Below are positions 1 to 8,711 of a stretch of DNA of 64,000 bases, in pieces. The translations under genes were made by a program, and so were the position numbers. The notes below the pieces were generated by a model. That model had not been told where the DNA came from and ran no database searches. It saw nothing but the letters and a program-made list of their open reading frames with translations. The stretch comes from Rhizobiales bacterium NRL2 (lineage in GTDB: Bacteria > Pseudomonadota > Alphaproteobacteria > Minwuiales > Minwuiaceae), in assembly GCA_001664005.1 (NCBI GenBank), contig CP016093.1, positions 4,455,031 through 4,519,030 of the forward strand, read 5' to 3'. The first letter of the stretch is position 1. Every line of letters begins with the position of its first letter.

Positions 1-636
1 GTCGGCTGGACCGAGTTGTGGAACCCGGTCTCGCTCTATTACATCTGCGCCATCGTCCTGGTGCTGGCGGCCCTGCTGGCGCGCAACCTGATGCGCAGCC
101 CGACGGGCCGGGCCTTCGTCGCCATCCGCGATTCTGAGATTTCCGCCCAGTCCAACGGCATCAACCTGGCGCGCTACAAGACCACCGCCTTCGGCATCTC
201 GGCCTTCGTCACCGGCATCGCCGGCGGCCTGTTCGCGCACCAGATCAGCCATCTGGCGCCGGACGCCTTCAACATCTTCATCTCCATCGAGCTGCTGCTG
301 ATCTGCGTCGTCGGCGGCATCGGCACCATCCAGGGCGCGGTGCTCGGCGCGGCCTTCCTGGTGGTGCTGAAGGTGATGCTGCCGATCGCCCGCGACTGGG
401 TGACCGCCGGGTTCGGCGATGTCACCTGGATGGAATGGCTGGTCCGCTTCGTCAACGCGCCGGGCCTGGAGATCGGCATCTTCGGGCTGCTGCTGGTGAG
501 CTTCATCATCTTCGAGCCCTTCGGCCTCTATGGCCGCTGGCTGAAGATCAAGACCTATTTCGACCTCTTCCCGCTGTACAAGAAGGCCACCTTCAAGCGG
601 CAGAAATCGTACCTGAAGACGGAGCGGCTGCGGTGA
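1..636 (+). CDS. livM: LivM-type branched-chain amino acid ABC transporter permease, 3' part
   Basis: Inner-membrane permease subunit of a LivFGHKM-type ABC importer. The frame is open from base 1, so the start lies upstream; 211 residues are visible. They contain hydrophobic helices and the cytoplasmic loop GRAFVAIRDSE followed by alternating polar and hydrophobic segments, typical of LivM, plus a glycine-rich VVGGIGTIQGAVLGA segment. The stop overlaps the GTG start of the next ATPase gene by 4 bases, indicating translational coupling. The partner permease LivH is not in the window and is expected upstream. The substrate cannot be told from the permease; the family moves amino acids, amides and small aromatic or dicarboxylic acids. 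Confidence 0.9.
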   Translation, partial: VGWTELWNPVSLYYICAIVLVLAALLARNLMRSPTGRAFVAIRDSEISAQSNGINLARYKTTAFGISAFVTGIAGGLFAHQISHLAPDAFNIFISIELLLICVVGGIGTIQGAVLGAAFLVVLKVMLPIARDWVTAGFGDVTWMEWLVRFVNAPGLEIGIFGLLLVSFIIFEPFGLYGRWLKIKTYFDLFPLYKKATFKRQKSYLKTERLR

Positions 637-1391
637 CGTTCTTCAAGGCAGACAGCCTGGCAATCCACTTCGGCGGCGTGAAGGCCGTCGACGGGGTCGA
701 CTTCGAGGTCGGCGCCGGCGAGGTGTTCACCATCATCGGGCCGAACGGCGCGGGCAAGACCACCATCTTCAACCTGATCAGCCGCATCTACGAGCCCTCC
801 GAGGGGCGGCTGATCTACGACGATCAGGACATCACCGGGGTGGCGCCGCACCTGATCGCGAAAATGGGCATCGCGCGCACGTTCCAGAACATCGAGCTGT
901 TCGAGCAGGCGACGGTGCTGCAGAACCTGCTGATCGGCCGCCACGCGCACCGCAGCGGCAACTTCCTGGGCGACATCTTCTTCCTGCCCTCGGTGCGCCG
1001 CCACGAGCTGGAGCACCGCAGGAAGGTGGAGGAGGTGGTCGAGTTCCTCGACCTCGCCCGCTACCGCGACCAGCGGATCGCCAACCTGCCCTACGGGGTA
1101 CGCAAGGTGGTGGAGCTGGGCCGCGCACTCTGCACCGAGCCGCGGCTGCTGCTGCTGGACGAGCCGTCGTCGGGCCTCAACGTCGAGGAGACCACCGACA
1201 TGGCGTTCTGGATCAAGGACATCCGGGACCTGCTGGGCATCACGGTGCTGATGGTCGAACACGACATGAGCCTGGTGAACCGGGTTTCCGACCGCGTGCT
1301 GGCGCTGAACTACGGCCGGGTCATCGCCATGGGCACACCCGCCGAGGTGCAGTCCAACGACGAAGTCATCCGCGCCTACCTGGGGGGCTGA
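633..1391 (+). CDS. livG: LivG-type ABC transporter ATP-binding protein
   Basis: Cytoplasmic ATPase of the Liv importer, 252 residues, the usual LivG length. Walker A is GPNGAGKTT near residue 38, Walker B LLLLDEPSSGL lies near residue 170, and the switch histidine is in MVEHDM. The LivG-type insertion after the Q-loop (ARTFQNIELF) is present. The signature region reads LPYGVRKVVELGRAL, a LivG variant of the canonical LSGGQ. The GTG start at 633 is chosen because it overlaps the livM stop as GTGA and starts exactly at the family N-terminus. A longer in-frame extension back to 435 would overlap livM heavily and is not credible. Confidence 0.92.
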   Translation: MTFFKADSLAIHFGGVKAVDGVDFEVGAGEVFTIIGPNGAGKTTIFNLISRIYEPSEGRLIYDDQDITGVAPHLIAKMGIARTFQNIELFEQATVLQNLLIGRHAHRSGNFLGDIFFLPSVRRHELEHRRKVEEVVEFLDLARYRDQRIANLPYGVRKVVELGRALCTEPRLLLLDEPSSGLNVEETTDMAFWIKDIRDLLGITVLMVEHDMSLVNRVSDRVLALNYGRVIAMGTPAEVQSNDEVIRAYLGG

Positions 1392-1395
1392 GGAG

Positions 1396-2169
1396 TTGAG
1401 CGAGCCGATACTCACCATCTCCAATGTGGAGACCTACTACGGTCCGATCGTGGCCATCCGCGGCGTCAGCCTGGAGGTCAACCAGGGCGACATCGTCACC
1501 GTTCTGGGCTCCAACGGCGCCGGCAAGACCACCATCCTGAAGACCATCTCCGGCGTGATGGACCCCCGCAAGGGCAAGGTCACCTATCGCGGCCAGGACA
1601 TCACCTCGAAGGAACCCGACTGGGTGATGCGTCAGGGCATCAGCCACGTGCCCGAGGGCCGCGAGGTCTTCCCCTTCCTGTCGGTGCAGGAAAACCTGCG
1701 CATGGGCGCCTACACGCGCAAGGACGCGCGCGGCGTCGCCGACGACATCGACATGGTGTTCAACTACTTCCCCGTCCTGAAGGAGCGCCGCGACCAGCCG
1801 GCCGGGCAGCTTTCGGGCGGCGAGCAGCAGATGCTGGCGATCAGCCGCGCGCTGATGTCGAGGCCGACGATGATGCTGCTGGACGAGCCGTCGCTGGGCC
1901 TGTCGCCGCGGCTGGTGAAGGAAATCTTCGAGATCATCACGCGTCTCAACCAGGAGCGGAAGATGACCATGCTTCTGGTCGAGCAGAACGCCCACATGGC
2001 GCTCAAGACCGCGAAGTACGGCTATGTCCTCGAGGTCGGCCGCATCGTCATGGAAGACACCTGCGAACGGCTGATCGAAAAGGAAGACATCCAGGAGTTC
2101 TATCTGGGCGTCCAGGAGGAAGGCCAGCGCGCCGAGCGGCGCTGGAAGAAGAAGAAGCTCTGGCGCTGA
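1396..2169 (+). CDS. livF: LivF-type ABC transporter ATP-binding protein
   Basis: Second cytoplasmic ATPase of the Liv importer, 257 residues. Walker A is GSNGAGKTT, the signature LSGGEQQMLAISRAL, Walker B MLLDEPSLGLSP and the switch region LLVEQNAHMAL, as in LivF. A TTG start is used four bases after the livG stop; the purine-rich GAGGAG lies directly against it, so initiation probably depends on coupling from livG. The C-terminus is longer than in most LivF proteins and ends in a basic run (ERRWKKKKLWR), which I cannot explain. It works as a heterodimer with LivG. Confidence 0.92.
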   Translation: MSEPILTISNVETYYGPIVAIRGVSLEVNQGDIVTVLGSNGAGKTTILKTISGVMDPRKGKVTYRGQDITSKEPDWVMRQGISHVPEGREVFPFLSVQENLRMGAYTRKDARGVADDIDMVFNYFPVLKERRDQPAGQLSGGEQQMLAISRALMSRPTMMLLDEPSLGLSPRLVKEIFEIITRLNQERKMTMLLVEQNAHMALKTAKYGYVLEVGRIVMEDTCERLIEKEDIQEFYLGVQEEGQRAERRWKKKKLWR

Positions 2170-2195
2170 GGCGGCGGAGCGCAGGGAGCTTTCTG

Positions 2196-4070
2196 ATGGT
2201 GACCACGTCTCTGATCGAGCACAGCTACGAGGGCGAAACCGGCCGGGTCGTGTGGCACGAGGACCCGGACGCGCCGACCATTCCGAAGATGTTCTGGCAT
2301 CGGGTGACCGGCTGGTCGGACCATGTCGCCATGCGCAAGAAGGAATACGGCATCTGGCAGGAGATCACCTGGGACCTGTTCGGTGAGCGCGCGCGCAATG
2401 TCGGCATGGCCCTGGACAAGCAGGGCCTGAAGAAGGGCGACGTCGCCTGCGTGCTCTCCAATACCCTGCCCGAGTGGATGTACGCCGACATGGGCATCCA
2501 GTGCATCGGCGCCGTCTGTGCGGGCATCTACCCCACCGACGCCGCGGCGCAGGTGGAATACCTGGTCAACGATTCCGCCTGCCGCACGATCTTCGTCGAG
2601 GACGAGGAGCAGCTCGACAAGGTGCTGAGCGTCCGCGCCAGGTGCCCCAGCCTGGAGAAGATCGTGATCTTCGACATGGAGGGGCTGGCGGATTTCGACG
2701 ACCCGATGGCGACCAGCTTCGCGGACTTCATGGCCGAGGGCGCACGCCACGCGGAGGCCAATCCCGGCCGCTGGGCGGAACTGCTGGAAATGGCGCAGCC
2801 CGGCGACCTGGCGATCCTGGTCTACACTTCCGGGACCACCGGCCCGCCCAAGGGCGCCATGATCAGCCACAACAACCTGGTGTTCCAGATCGTCAACGGC
2901 ACGCAGCTGCTGCCCCAGGAGACGGGCGGCGAGCGCATGGCCTTCCTGCCGCTCTGCCACGTGGCCGAGCGGACGCTGACCTATTTCGCGCTCTACACCG
3001 GCAATGTCGCGAACTTCGTCGAGAACCCGGAGACGGTGTTCGAGAACATCCAGGAGATCCAGCCGACGACCTTCTTTGCGGTGCCGCGCATCTGGGAAAA
3101 GCTGTTCAGCCAGATCAACATCGCGGTCAAGGACGCCACGAAGCTGCAGCAATTGGCCTACCGGACCGCGCTCGGCTGGGGCTACGCGATCGCCGAGAAG
3201 AAGCTGGAGGGCCAGACGCCGGGGGCGCTGGAACAGCTGCGCTTCCGCATCGGCGACTTCCTGGTGCTGCGCAACATCAAGAACCTGATGGGCCTGAGCC
3301 GCGTCGACTGGGTCGGCACGGGTGCGGCGCCGATCTCGCCGGACCTGATCAAGTGGTACCTGGCGCTGGGCATCGAGATGCTGGAACTCTATGGCCAGAC
3401 CGAGAACAGCGGCCTGGCCACCACCAACGTTCCCGGCGACCTGAAGCTGGGCTGGGTCGGCCGGTCCGTGCCCTATGGCGAGACAAAGCTGTCGCCTGAG
3501 GGCGAGATCCTGCTGAAGGGCCACCACATCTTCATGGGCTATCTGAACCAGCCGGAGAAGACCGCCGAGACCATCGTCGACGGCTGGCTGCACACCGGCG
3601 ACGTGGGCCGGATCGACAATCAGGGCTATGTCAAGATCACCGACCGGATGAAGGACATCATCATTACCGCCGGCGGCAAGAACATCACGCCCTCGGAGAT
3701 CGAGAACCAGCTTAAGTTCTCGCCCTACATCTCCGACGCGGTGATCATCGGGGACAAGCGCAAGTACCTGACGGCGCTGATCATGCTGGACCAGGAGAAC
3801 GTCGAGAAATACGCGCAGGACAACGACATCATCTTCACCAGCTTCGGCAGCCTGGCGCGGGCGGCCGAGATCGAGGCGCTGATCGCCGAACATATCGAGC
3901 AGGTCAACCAGAAGTTCGCGCAGGTCGAGACGATCAAGAAGTTCAAGCTGATCGACAAACAGCTCGACCCCGAGGACGAGGAAGTCACGCCGACGATGAA
4001 ACTGAAGCGGAAGTTCGTCGAGAAGAAGTACGAGGCGCTGATCGAAAGCATGTATGCAGACGCTGCATGA
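2196..4070 (+). CDS. long-chain-type acyl-CoA synthetase (AMP-forming)
   Basis: Adenylate-forming ligase of 624 residues, close to the long-chain acyl-CoA synthetase (FadD15/ACSL) subgroup. Seen: the P-loop YTSGTTGPPKG near residue 210, the A5 motif YGQTENSG near 398, GWLHTGD near 463 and the catalytic-lysine region near the C-terminus (TPTMKLKR). It activates a carboxylate to an acyl-AMP and then a CoA thioester. It starts 26 bases after livF and lies between the Liv ATPases and two binding proteins. This suggests that the acid imported by the ABC system is activated immediately. The acid is unknown: fatty, phenylalkanoic or aryl acids are all possible. Confidence 0.88.
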   Translation: MVTTSLIEHSYEGETGRVVWHEDPDAPTIPKMFWHRVTGWSDHVAMRKKEYGIWQEITWDLFGERARNVGMALDKQGLKKGDVACVLSNTLPEWMYADMGIQCIGAVCAGIYPTDAAAQVEYLVNDSACRTIFVEDEEQLDKVLSVRARCPSLEKIVIFDMEGLADFDDPMATSFADFMAEGARHAEANPGRWAELLEMAQPGDLAILVYTSGTTGPPKGAMISHNNLVFQIVNGTQLLPQETGGERMAFLPLCHVAERTLTYFALYTGNVANFVENPETVFENIQEIQPTTFFAVPRIWEKLFSQINIAVKDATKLQQLAYRTALGWGYAIAEKKLEGQTPGALEQLRFRIGDFLVLRNIKNLMGLSRVDWVGTGAAPISPDLIKWYLALGIEMLELYGQTENSGLATTNVPGDLKLGWVGRSVPYGETKLSPEGEILLKGHHIFMGYLNQPEKTAETIVDGWLHTGDVGRIDNQGYVKITDRMKDIIITAGGKNITPSEIENQLKFSPYISDAVIIGDKRKYLTALIMLDQENVEKYAQDNDIIFTSFGSLARAAEIEALIAEHIEQVNQKFAQVETIKKFKLIDKQLDPEDEEVTPTMKLKRKFVEKKYEALIESMYADAA

Positions 4071-4094
4071 TGAATTTCGCTCGCGTCTGTTAGT

Positions 4095-4111
4095 GTTGCC
4101 GGGGAGGCAAC
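4095..4111 (+). other. small intercistronic hairpin before the first binding-protein gene
   Basis: A perfect 6-base stem (GTTGCC / GGCAAC) with a 5-base loop lies in the 83-base gap between the acyl-CoA ligase and the first binding-protein gene. No T-run follows, so it is not a convincing terminator. Such hairpins often protect or process the mRNA before highly expressed binding-protein genes; that role is inferred. Confidence 0.35.
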
Positions 4112-4153
4112 GTCGCCACGTGTAACGGCGGCAGACATACAGGGGAGTATTCC

Positions 4154-5317
4154 ATGAAACGCTCAACGCTCATCGCGGGCGCGGCGGCGCTTGCGTTCGC
4201 CGGCGCCGCCCAGGCCCAGACCCGCGGTGTCACCGACGAGGAGGTCCTGTTCGGGATCCACACCGCCATGTCCGGACCGGTCGCGGTCTGGGGCGTGCCC
4301 TCGGTCGAGGGCATCAAGATGCGCTTCGACGAGGTCAACGCCAATGGCGGCGTCCATGGCCGTCAGCTCAGGCTGCTGGTCGAGGACAACGAATACCAGG
4401 TGCCGAAGGCGGTGCAGGCGGCGAACAAGCTGATCAACCGCGACCAGGTCTTCGCGATGCTGGGCGCGCTGGGCACGCCAATGAACAACGCGGTGCTGCC
4501 GCGCCAGCTCGCCGCCGGGATTCCCAACCTGTTTCCGCTGACCTCCGCGCGGCAGATGTACCAGCCGTTCCACGAGCTCAAGTTCGTCGCCGGCTCGACC
4601 TACTACGACCAGATCCGGTCAGGCTTCAAGCTGTTCGCCGAGCAGCACGGCAAGACCATGCCCTGCGTGATGTATCAGGACACGGACTTCGGCCGCGAGA
4701 TCGAGATGGGCGCCAAGGACCAGGCCAAGGAGATGGGCCAGGAAGTGGTCGCCGAGACGGCGCACAAGCCGACAGACAAGGACTTCACCGCGGCCATCAC
4801 CAAGCTGCGCGAGGCCGAATGCGACGTCGTCTACATGGGCACGATCGTCTCCGACACGATCATCCCCTACGCCACGGCCCGCAAGATGGGCTGGGACGTG
4901 GACTTCGTCGGCTCCATCGCCACCTACAACGGCTACACCGCCGCGGCGAAGGGTGGCGTGACCGAAGGCTTCATGGCCATGACCGGCTTCCAGATGGCCT
5001 ATTCGGATGCGGAAGACGAGCGGGTTCGCCAGTGGGCCAAGGCCTATTCCGACGAGTACGGCAAGAACCCCGACTTCCCCTCGCAGCTCGGCTATCTGAT
5101 CGCGGACCTGACCGTGGTCGGCCTCGAGAACGCCGGCCGTGAACTGACCGTCGATTCCTTCATCGGCGGCATGGAAGCGATCGAGGATTACCACGATATC
5201 TTCGGCGGTCCGGTGCAGAGCTTCGGCCCCGAAAAGCGCCAGGGCTCCGATCAGTCCTTCCTCTCCCAGGTCCAGGACGGACGCTGGGTCCGGATCGGCG
5301 AGAACATCGGCTACTGA
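4154..5317 (+). CDS. livK: LivK-type periplasmic substrate-binding protein, copy 1
   Basis: Exported binding protein of the Liv importer, 387 residues (type I periplasmic binding fold, Peripla_BP_6). A Sec signal peptide with a basic start and Ala-rich core is cleaved after AAQA near residue 22. The mature protein begins with the family pattern (TRGVTDEEVLFGIHTAMSG) and carries the first-lobe ligand strand and the ENAGREL C-lobe helix. The ATG has a clear AGGGGAG upstream. It is followed by a strong terminator, which separates it from a near-duplicate. It captures the ligand in the periplasm and delivers it to LivHM. Confidence 0.92.
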   Translation: MKRSTLIAGAAALAFAGAAQAQTRGVTDEEVLFGIHTAMSGPVAVWGVPSVEGIKMRFDEVNANGGVHGRQLRLLVEDNEYQVPKAVQAANKLINRDQVFAMLGALGTPMNNAVLPRQLAAGIPNLFPLTSARQMYQPFHELKFVAGSTYYDQIRSGFKLFAEQHGKTMPCVMYQDTDFGREIEMGAKDQAKEMGQEVVAETAHKPTDKDFTAAITKLREAECDVVYMGTIVSDTIIPYATARKMGWDVDFVGSIATYNGYTAAAKGGVTEGFMAMTGFQMAYSDAEDERVRQWAKAYSDEYGKNPDFPSQLGYLIADLTVVGLENAGRELTVDSFIGGMEAIEDYHDIFGGPVQSFGPEKRQGSDQSFLSQVQDGRWVRIGENIGY

Positions 5318-5342
5318 CCCGCGCAAACAGCGCCGTCAAACG

Positions 5343-5374
5343 GGGCCCGGTCGCCATTGGCGGCCGGGCCCTTT
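5343..5374 (+). terminator. intrinsic terminator after first livK
   Basis: GGGCCCGG-T-CGCC pairs with GCG-G-CCGGGCCC around an ATTG loop and is followed by CTTTGCGTTT. The stem is about 12 base pairs with one mismatch. It sits 25 bases after the stop of the first binding-protein gene, so the second copy must have its own promoter or rely on read-through. Confidence 0.8.
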
Positions 5375-5539
5375 GCGTTTCCGCGGCCTCGCCTGCGCCC
5401 CGCCACAGCGGCCTCCCACGATGCGTTTTTTTGCTGACGCCGGGGAAAGCCTTCTCTTTGCGATCGTTGCATATCTGCTAAGCTGCATGGACAAGCTGCC
5501 GAGAACAACAAACGGGCGGCTCTCACAGGGAGGAAATCC

Positions 5540-6709
5540 ATGAAACGCACACTGCTCATGTTCGGCGCGGCGGCGCTCGCGGTCACCGCGGCGGGCGCCG
5601 CCCAGGCCCAGACCCGCGGCGTCACCGATACGGAAATCGTCCTCGGCACCCACACCGCGCTGTCCGGCCCGGTGGCGGTCTGGGGCGTGCCTTCGGTCGA
5701 GGGCATGAAGATGCGCTTCGACCCGGTCAACGCGGAAGGCGGCGTGCACGGCCGTCAGATCCGCCTGATCGTCGAGGACAACGAATACCAGGTGCCGAAG
5801 GCGGTCCAGGCCGGCAACAAGCTGATCAACCGTGACCAGGTGTTCGCCTTCATTTCGGCGCTGGGCACGCCGATGAACAACGCGGTGCTGCCGCGCCAGC
5901 TCGCCGCCGGGATTCCGAACCTGTTCCCGTTCTCGTCGGCCCGGCAGATGTTCGAACCGTTCCACAAGCTGAAGTTCGCCGGCGGCTCGACCTATTACGA
6001 TCAGATCCGTTCGGCCTACAAGCTGTTCGCGGAGCAGCACGGCAAGACCAAGCCCTGCGTGATGTATCAGGACACGGATTTCGGCCGCGAGATCGAGCTG
6101 GGCGCCAAGGATCAGGCCGAAGTCATGGGCCAGTCGGTCGTCGCGGAAACCGCGCACAAGCCGACGGACAAGGACTTCACCGCGGCCATCACCAAGCTGC
6201 GCGAGGCCGGCTGCGACGTCGTCTACATGGGCACCATCGTCTCCGACACGATCATTCCCTACGCCACGGCCCGCAAGATGGGCTGGGACGTCGATTTCGT
6301 CGGCTCCATCGCCACCTACAACGGCTACAGCGCCGCGGCGAAGGGCGGCGTGACCGAGGGCTTCATGGCCATGACCGGTTTCCAGATGGCCTATGGCGAC
6401 TCCGAGGATCCGCTGGTCCGCAACTGGTACAACGGCTACAAGGAGAAGTTCGGCAAGAACCCCGATTTCCCCTCGCAGCTCGGCTACATCTTCGCCGACA
6501 TGACCGTGATCGCGCTGGAGAACGCCGGCCGCGACCTGACGGTCGACAAGCTGGTCGAGGGTTTCGAGCAGATCAAGGGTTACCGCGACATCTTCGGCGG
6601 CCCTGTGCAGAGCTTCGGCCCGGACAAGCGCCAGGGTTCGAACGAGTCCTTCCTGTCCCAGGTCCAGAACGGCCGCTGGGTCCGGATCGGCCAGAACATC
6701 GGCTACTGA
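5540..6709 (+). CDS. livK: LivK-type periplasmic substrate-binding protein, copy 2
   Basis: Second type I periplasmic binding protein, 389 residues, colinear with the gene before it and nearly identical over long stretches, for example the AAITKLREA, GTIVSDTIIPYATARKMGWD and GFMAMTGFQMAY regions. The signal peptide ends at AAQA near residue 24. Differences cluster in the second lobe (about residues 285-305) and near residues 335-350, where they could alter ligand range or docking. A good Shine-Dalgarno (AGGGAGGAA) precedes the ATG. The 222 bases between the copies hold a terminator and must include a promoter for this gene. Confidence 0.92.
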   Translation: MKRTLLMFGAAALAVTAAGAAQAQTRGVTDTEIVLGTHTALSGPVAVWGVPSVEGMKMRFDPVNAEGGVHGRQIRLIVEDNEYQVPKAVQAGNKLINRDQVFAFISALGTPMNNAVLPRQLAAGIPNLFPFSSARQMFEPFHKLKFAGGSTYYDQIRSAYKLFAEQHGKTKPCVMYQDTDFGREIELGAKDQAEVMGQSVVAETAHKPTDKDFTAAITKLREAGCDVVYMGTIVSDTIIPYATARKMGWDVDFVGSIATYNGYSAAAKGGVTEGFMAMTGFQMAYGDSEDPLVRNWYNGYKEKFGKNPDFPSQLGYIFADMTVIALENAGRDLTVDKLVEGFEQIKGYRDIFGGPVQSFGPDKRQGSNESFLSQVQNGRWVRIGQNIGY

Positions 6710-6727
6710 TCGGCTGACCTGTGGCAA

Positions 6728-6765
6728 GGGGCCCGGCCGCGGCGCGGTCGGGCCCCTTCGCTTTT
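6728..6765 (+). terminator. intrinsic terminator at end of the Liv cluster
   Basis: GGGGCCCG-G-CCGC pairs with GCGG-T-CGGGCCCC around a 3-base loop, followed by TTCGCTTTT. It resembles the terminator after copy 1, so the duplication probably included the terminator. Confidence 0.8.
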
Positions 6766-6918
6766 CGGGGAGAGAACGCCCGTCACCTCGCCGGAATACG
6801 AGGCGCAGAACCGCCCGCGGCTCAACGGCATGGCGCGCGACCCGTCCTCATCGTATTCCCGCAGGCCTGTGACTGGTTACGGCAGGACCCCGACCCGGTC
6901 CGGGCCGCCGCGGCGGCT

Positions 6919-7461
6919 TCAGCCGATCACTTCCATGACATACCAGTCCCCGCCCTTGCCGCGCACGTCGCCGGGCTCATCGTCGCCGGCGAAACGGTAG
7001 AGCGGCTTGTCGGCGAAGGTCAGCACCCAGGCCTTCATGTCATCGTTCCACGCCTTGCCCCAGAGCCCTGTCGTCTCCGTCGTCTCCGGGACCGTCAGGG
7101 GCCGCCACTTGTCCAGCGCCGCGCCCGTGACCGAAGAAACCCGGTAGTCGCGATCCTGTGAGGTTGCATAGAGCGTCATGTCCTGCAGATCGGTCAGGAT
7201 CTTGCCGACGCCCTTGAAGTACTTGACGTTGGTGCGCCAGTAGCCGGCGCCCCGTAGCCCCTTGCGCGGGATGCGGTCGACGATGGGCCGCTGCGCGCGG
7301 CCAAAGCCATCCGAGGTCTGCCCGTAATAGGGCGCGCCCAGCTGCTCCTCCAGGACTTCCTCCAGGCTGAGCGGATCCTGGTCGCTCGGTCGGTTCTGCG
7401 CTGCCGCCGGCTGGGCGGCGATCAGGGCGGCGAAGGCCGCCATCAGTGCAATTTTGAGCAT
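6919..7461 (-). CDS. secreted protein with COG4315-type repeat (PF03640-like)
   Basis: A 180-residue exported protein. The start at 7461 begins a standard signal peptide (MLKIALMAAFAALIAAQPAAAQ); the longer in-frame extension upstream lacks one. The C-terminal half has the pattern of the PF03640 'secreted repeat': an LYATSQD strand, a KWRPLTVPE-type segment, then KPLYRFAGDDEPGDVRGKGG and WYVMEV. The biochemical role of this family is unknown; some members are lipoproteins, but no lipobox is visible here. It reads toward the Liv terminator. Confidence 0.75.
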   Translation of the reverse strand: MLKIALMAAFAALIAAQPAAAQNRPSDQDPLSLEEVLEEQLGAPYYGQTSDGFGRAQRPIVDRIPRKGLRGAGYWRTNVKYFKGVGKILTDLQDMTLYATSQDRDYRVSSVTGAALDKWRPLTVPETTETTGLWGKAWNDDMKAWVLTFADKPLYRFAGDDEPGDVRGKGGDWYVMEVIG

Positions 7462-7590
7462 GACGTCACATCCTCGATCAGAAGCCGAGCCTGACCTCAT
7501 TGTGGGGACGCGGCGGCGGAACACCAATCACAAGACGACGCAGTGTGTCATGCGCCACATGCAGGACCGAAATTCCGGCGGGCGAAAGCC

Positions 7591-8628
7591 TCAGTCGTTG
7601 CCGCGCTGCTCCCGCCAGAGATCCAGCTTCTGCTGGATCGGCCGGTCGGAGAAGCTGAAGATCACGCAGTCCTCCGCCGCCTCGAAGCGGTACCAGGCCC
7701 AGGACGGCGCGACGAAGTGGTCCCGCGGCCCGAACTCGAAGCGCTGCTCGCCGATCTCCACCGTCCCTCGCCCCTCCACGACCGAGAACACGGTAGCGTC
7801 CGTGGCGCGGTAGGGCACGCCCGCGAAACCGGCGGGCAGCAACTGCATGAAGGTGCCCATGGTCGGGATGGCGAAGTCGCCGTTGACCGGGTTGACGTAG
7901 GACAGCTTCAGCCCCTGGGCCGCGTCCCATTCCTCGCGCCGGCGCATGGTCTCCAGCGCCTCCCGCGTGCGGTCATAAGGGTAGCTGAAGACCGGCGAGG
8001 TGTGACTGCGCCGCTCGTAGCCGTCGGGCAGCAGGCCCTGGCCGTAGCGGGCCAGCGAGTCGCCTTCCGGGCGGCTGATCGGCTGACGGTCCTCGCCCCA
8101 TTTCTCGGCGAAGCTCGCCCCGAAAAAGCCGACGACGGGAATGTCGAGGCCGTCCAGCCAGACCATGGGTTCGTCCGAATCGTTGCCATGGTCATGCCAG
8201 GTCCAGTTCGGCGTGATCACGAAGTCGCCCGGGTGCATGGTGGTTCGCTCCCCGTCGACCGCCGTGTAGGCGCCCGCCCCCTCCACCACGAAGCGCAGCG
8301 CCGACTGGGTATGGCGGTGCGCCGGCGCGACCTCGCCGGGCAGGATCAGCTGCAGCCCGGCATAGAGCGAGGTGGTGATCTTCGATTCGCCCGGCATGCC
8401 CGGGTTCTCCAGGATCAGCACCCGGCGCTCGGCCTCCTTCGCCGTGATCAGTTCGCCCGAGGCCATGATGTCGTCGCGGATGTCGTTATAGCGCCAGATG
8501 GCCGGCTGCACCCGGTGCACAGGCTCCGGCGTCACCAGCCCGTGCAGCACCTCCCACAGCGGCGCCAGGTTCTTCTTGCCGATGGCGTCGTAGTATTTCC
8601 GGCGTTCCCCGGCGTTGCTCTCGCCCAT
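7591..8628 (-). CDS. gentisate 1,2-dioxygenase
   Basis: Bicupin ring-cleavage dioxygenase, 345 residues, the normal length. The N-terminal cupin carries the iron ligands H104 and H106 (PAHRHTQSALRF) and H145 (WTWHDHGN). The second cupin (residues about 250-325) has the fold strands but no full His set, as in the family. It opens gentisate to maleylpyruvate in the cytoplasm, the step that feeds 3-hydroxybenzoate or salicylate catabolism into central metabolism. No maleylpyruvate isomerase or fumarylpyruvate hydrolase lies next to it, so the rest of the pathway must be elsewhere. It is divergent from the following membrane-protein gene. Confidence 0.9.
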   Translation of the reverse strand: MGESNAGERRKYYDAIGKKNLAPLWEVLHGLVTPEPVHRVQPAIWRYNDIRDDIMASGELITAKEAERRVLILENPGMPGESKITTSLYAGLQLILPGEVAPAHRHTQSALRFVVEGAGAYTAVDGERTTMHPGDFVITPNWTWHDHGNDSDEPMVWLDGLDIPVVGFFGASFAEKWGEDRQPISRPEGDSLARYGQGLLPDGYERRSHTSPVFSYPYDRTREALETMRRREEWDAAQGLKLSYVNPVNGDFAIPTMGTFMQLLPAGFAGVPYRATDATVFSVVEGRGTVEIGEQRFEFGPRDHFVAPSWAWYRFEAAEDCVIFSFSDRPIQQKLDLWREQRGND

Positions 8629-8711
8629 GACTGGATCCTCCCGGCAGGCGCGAAATTGCCCGCAGCGCGATCTTCGGCCACTATCGCCCCGGGGTCAAAG
8701 GAGGGCGGGAA

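Noticed and set aside
2100-4166. Long open frame antisense to the acyl-CoA synthetase
   Set aside because: Shadow of GC-rich codon use; the protein is rich in Leu, Arg, Gln and Asp without motifs, whereas the + strand frame has clear ligase motifs.
6766-6918. Possible gene remnant after the Liv cluster
   Set aside because: Open in one frame but no recognisable protein, no start signal, and it overlaps the terminator of livK copy 2.
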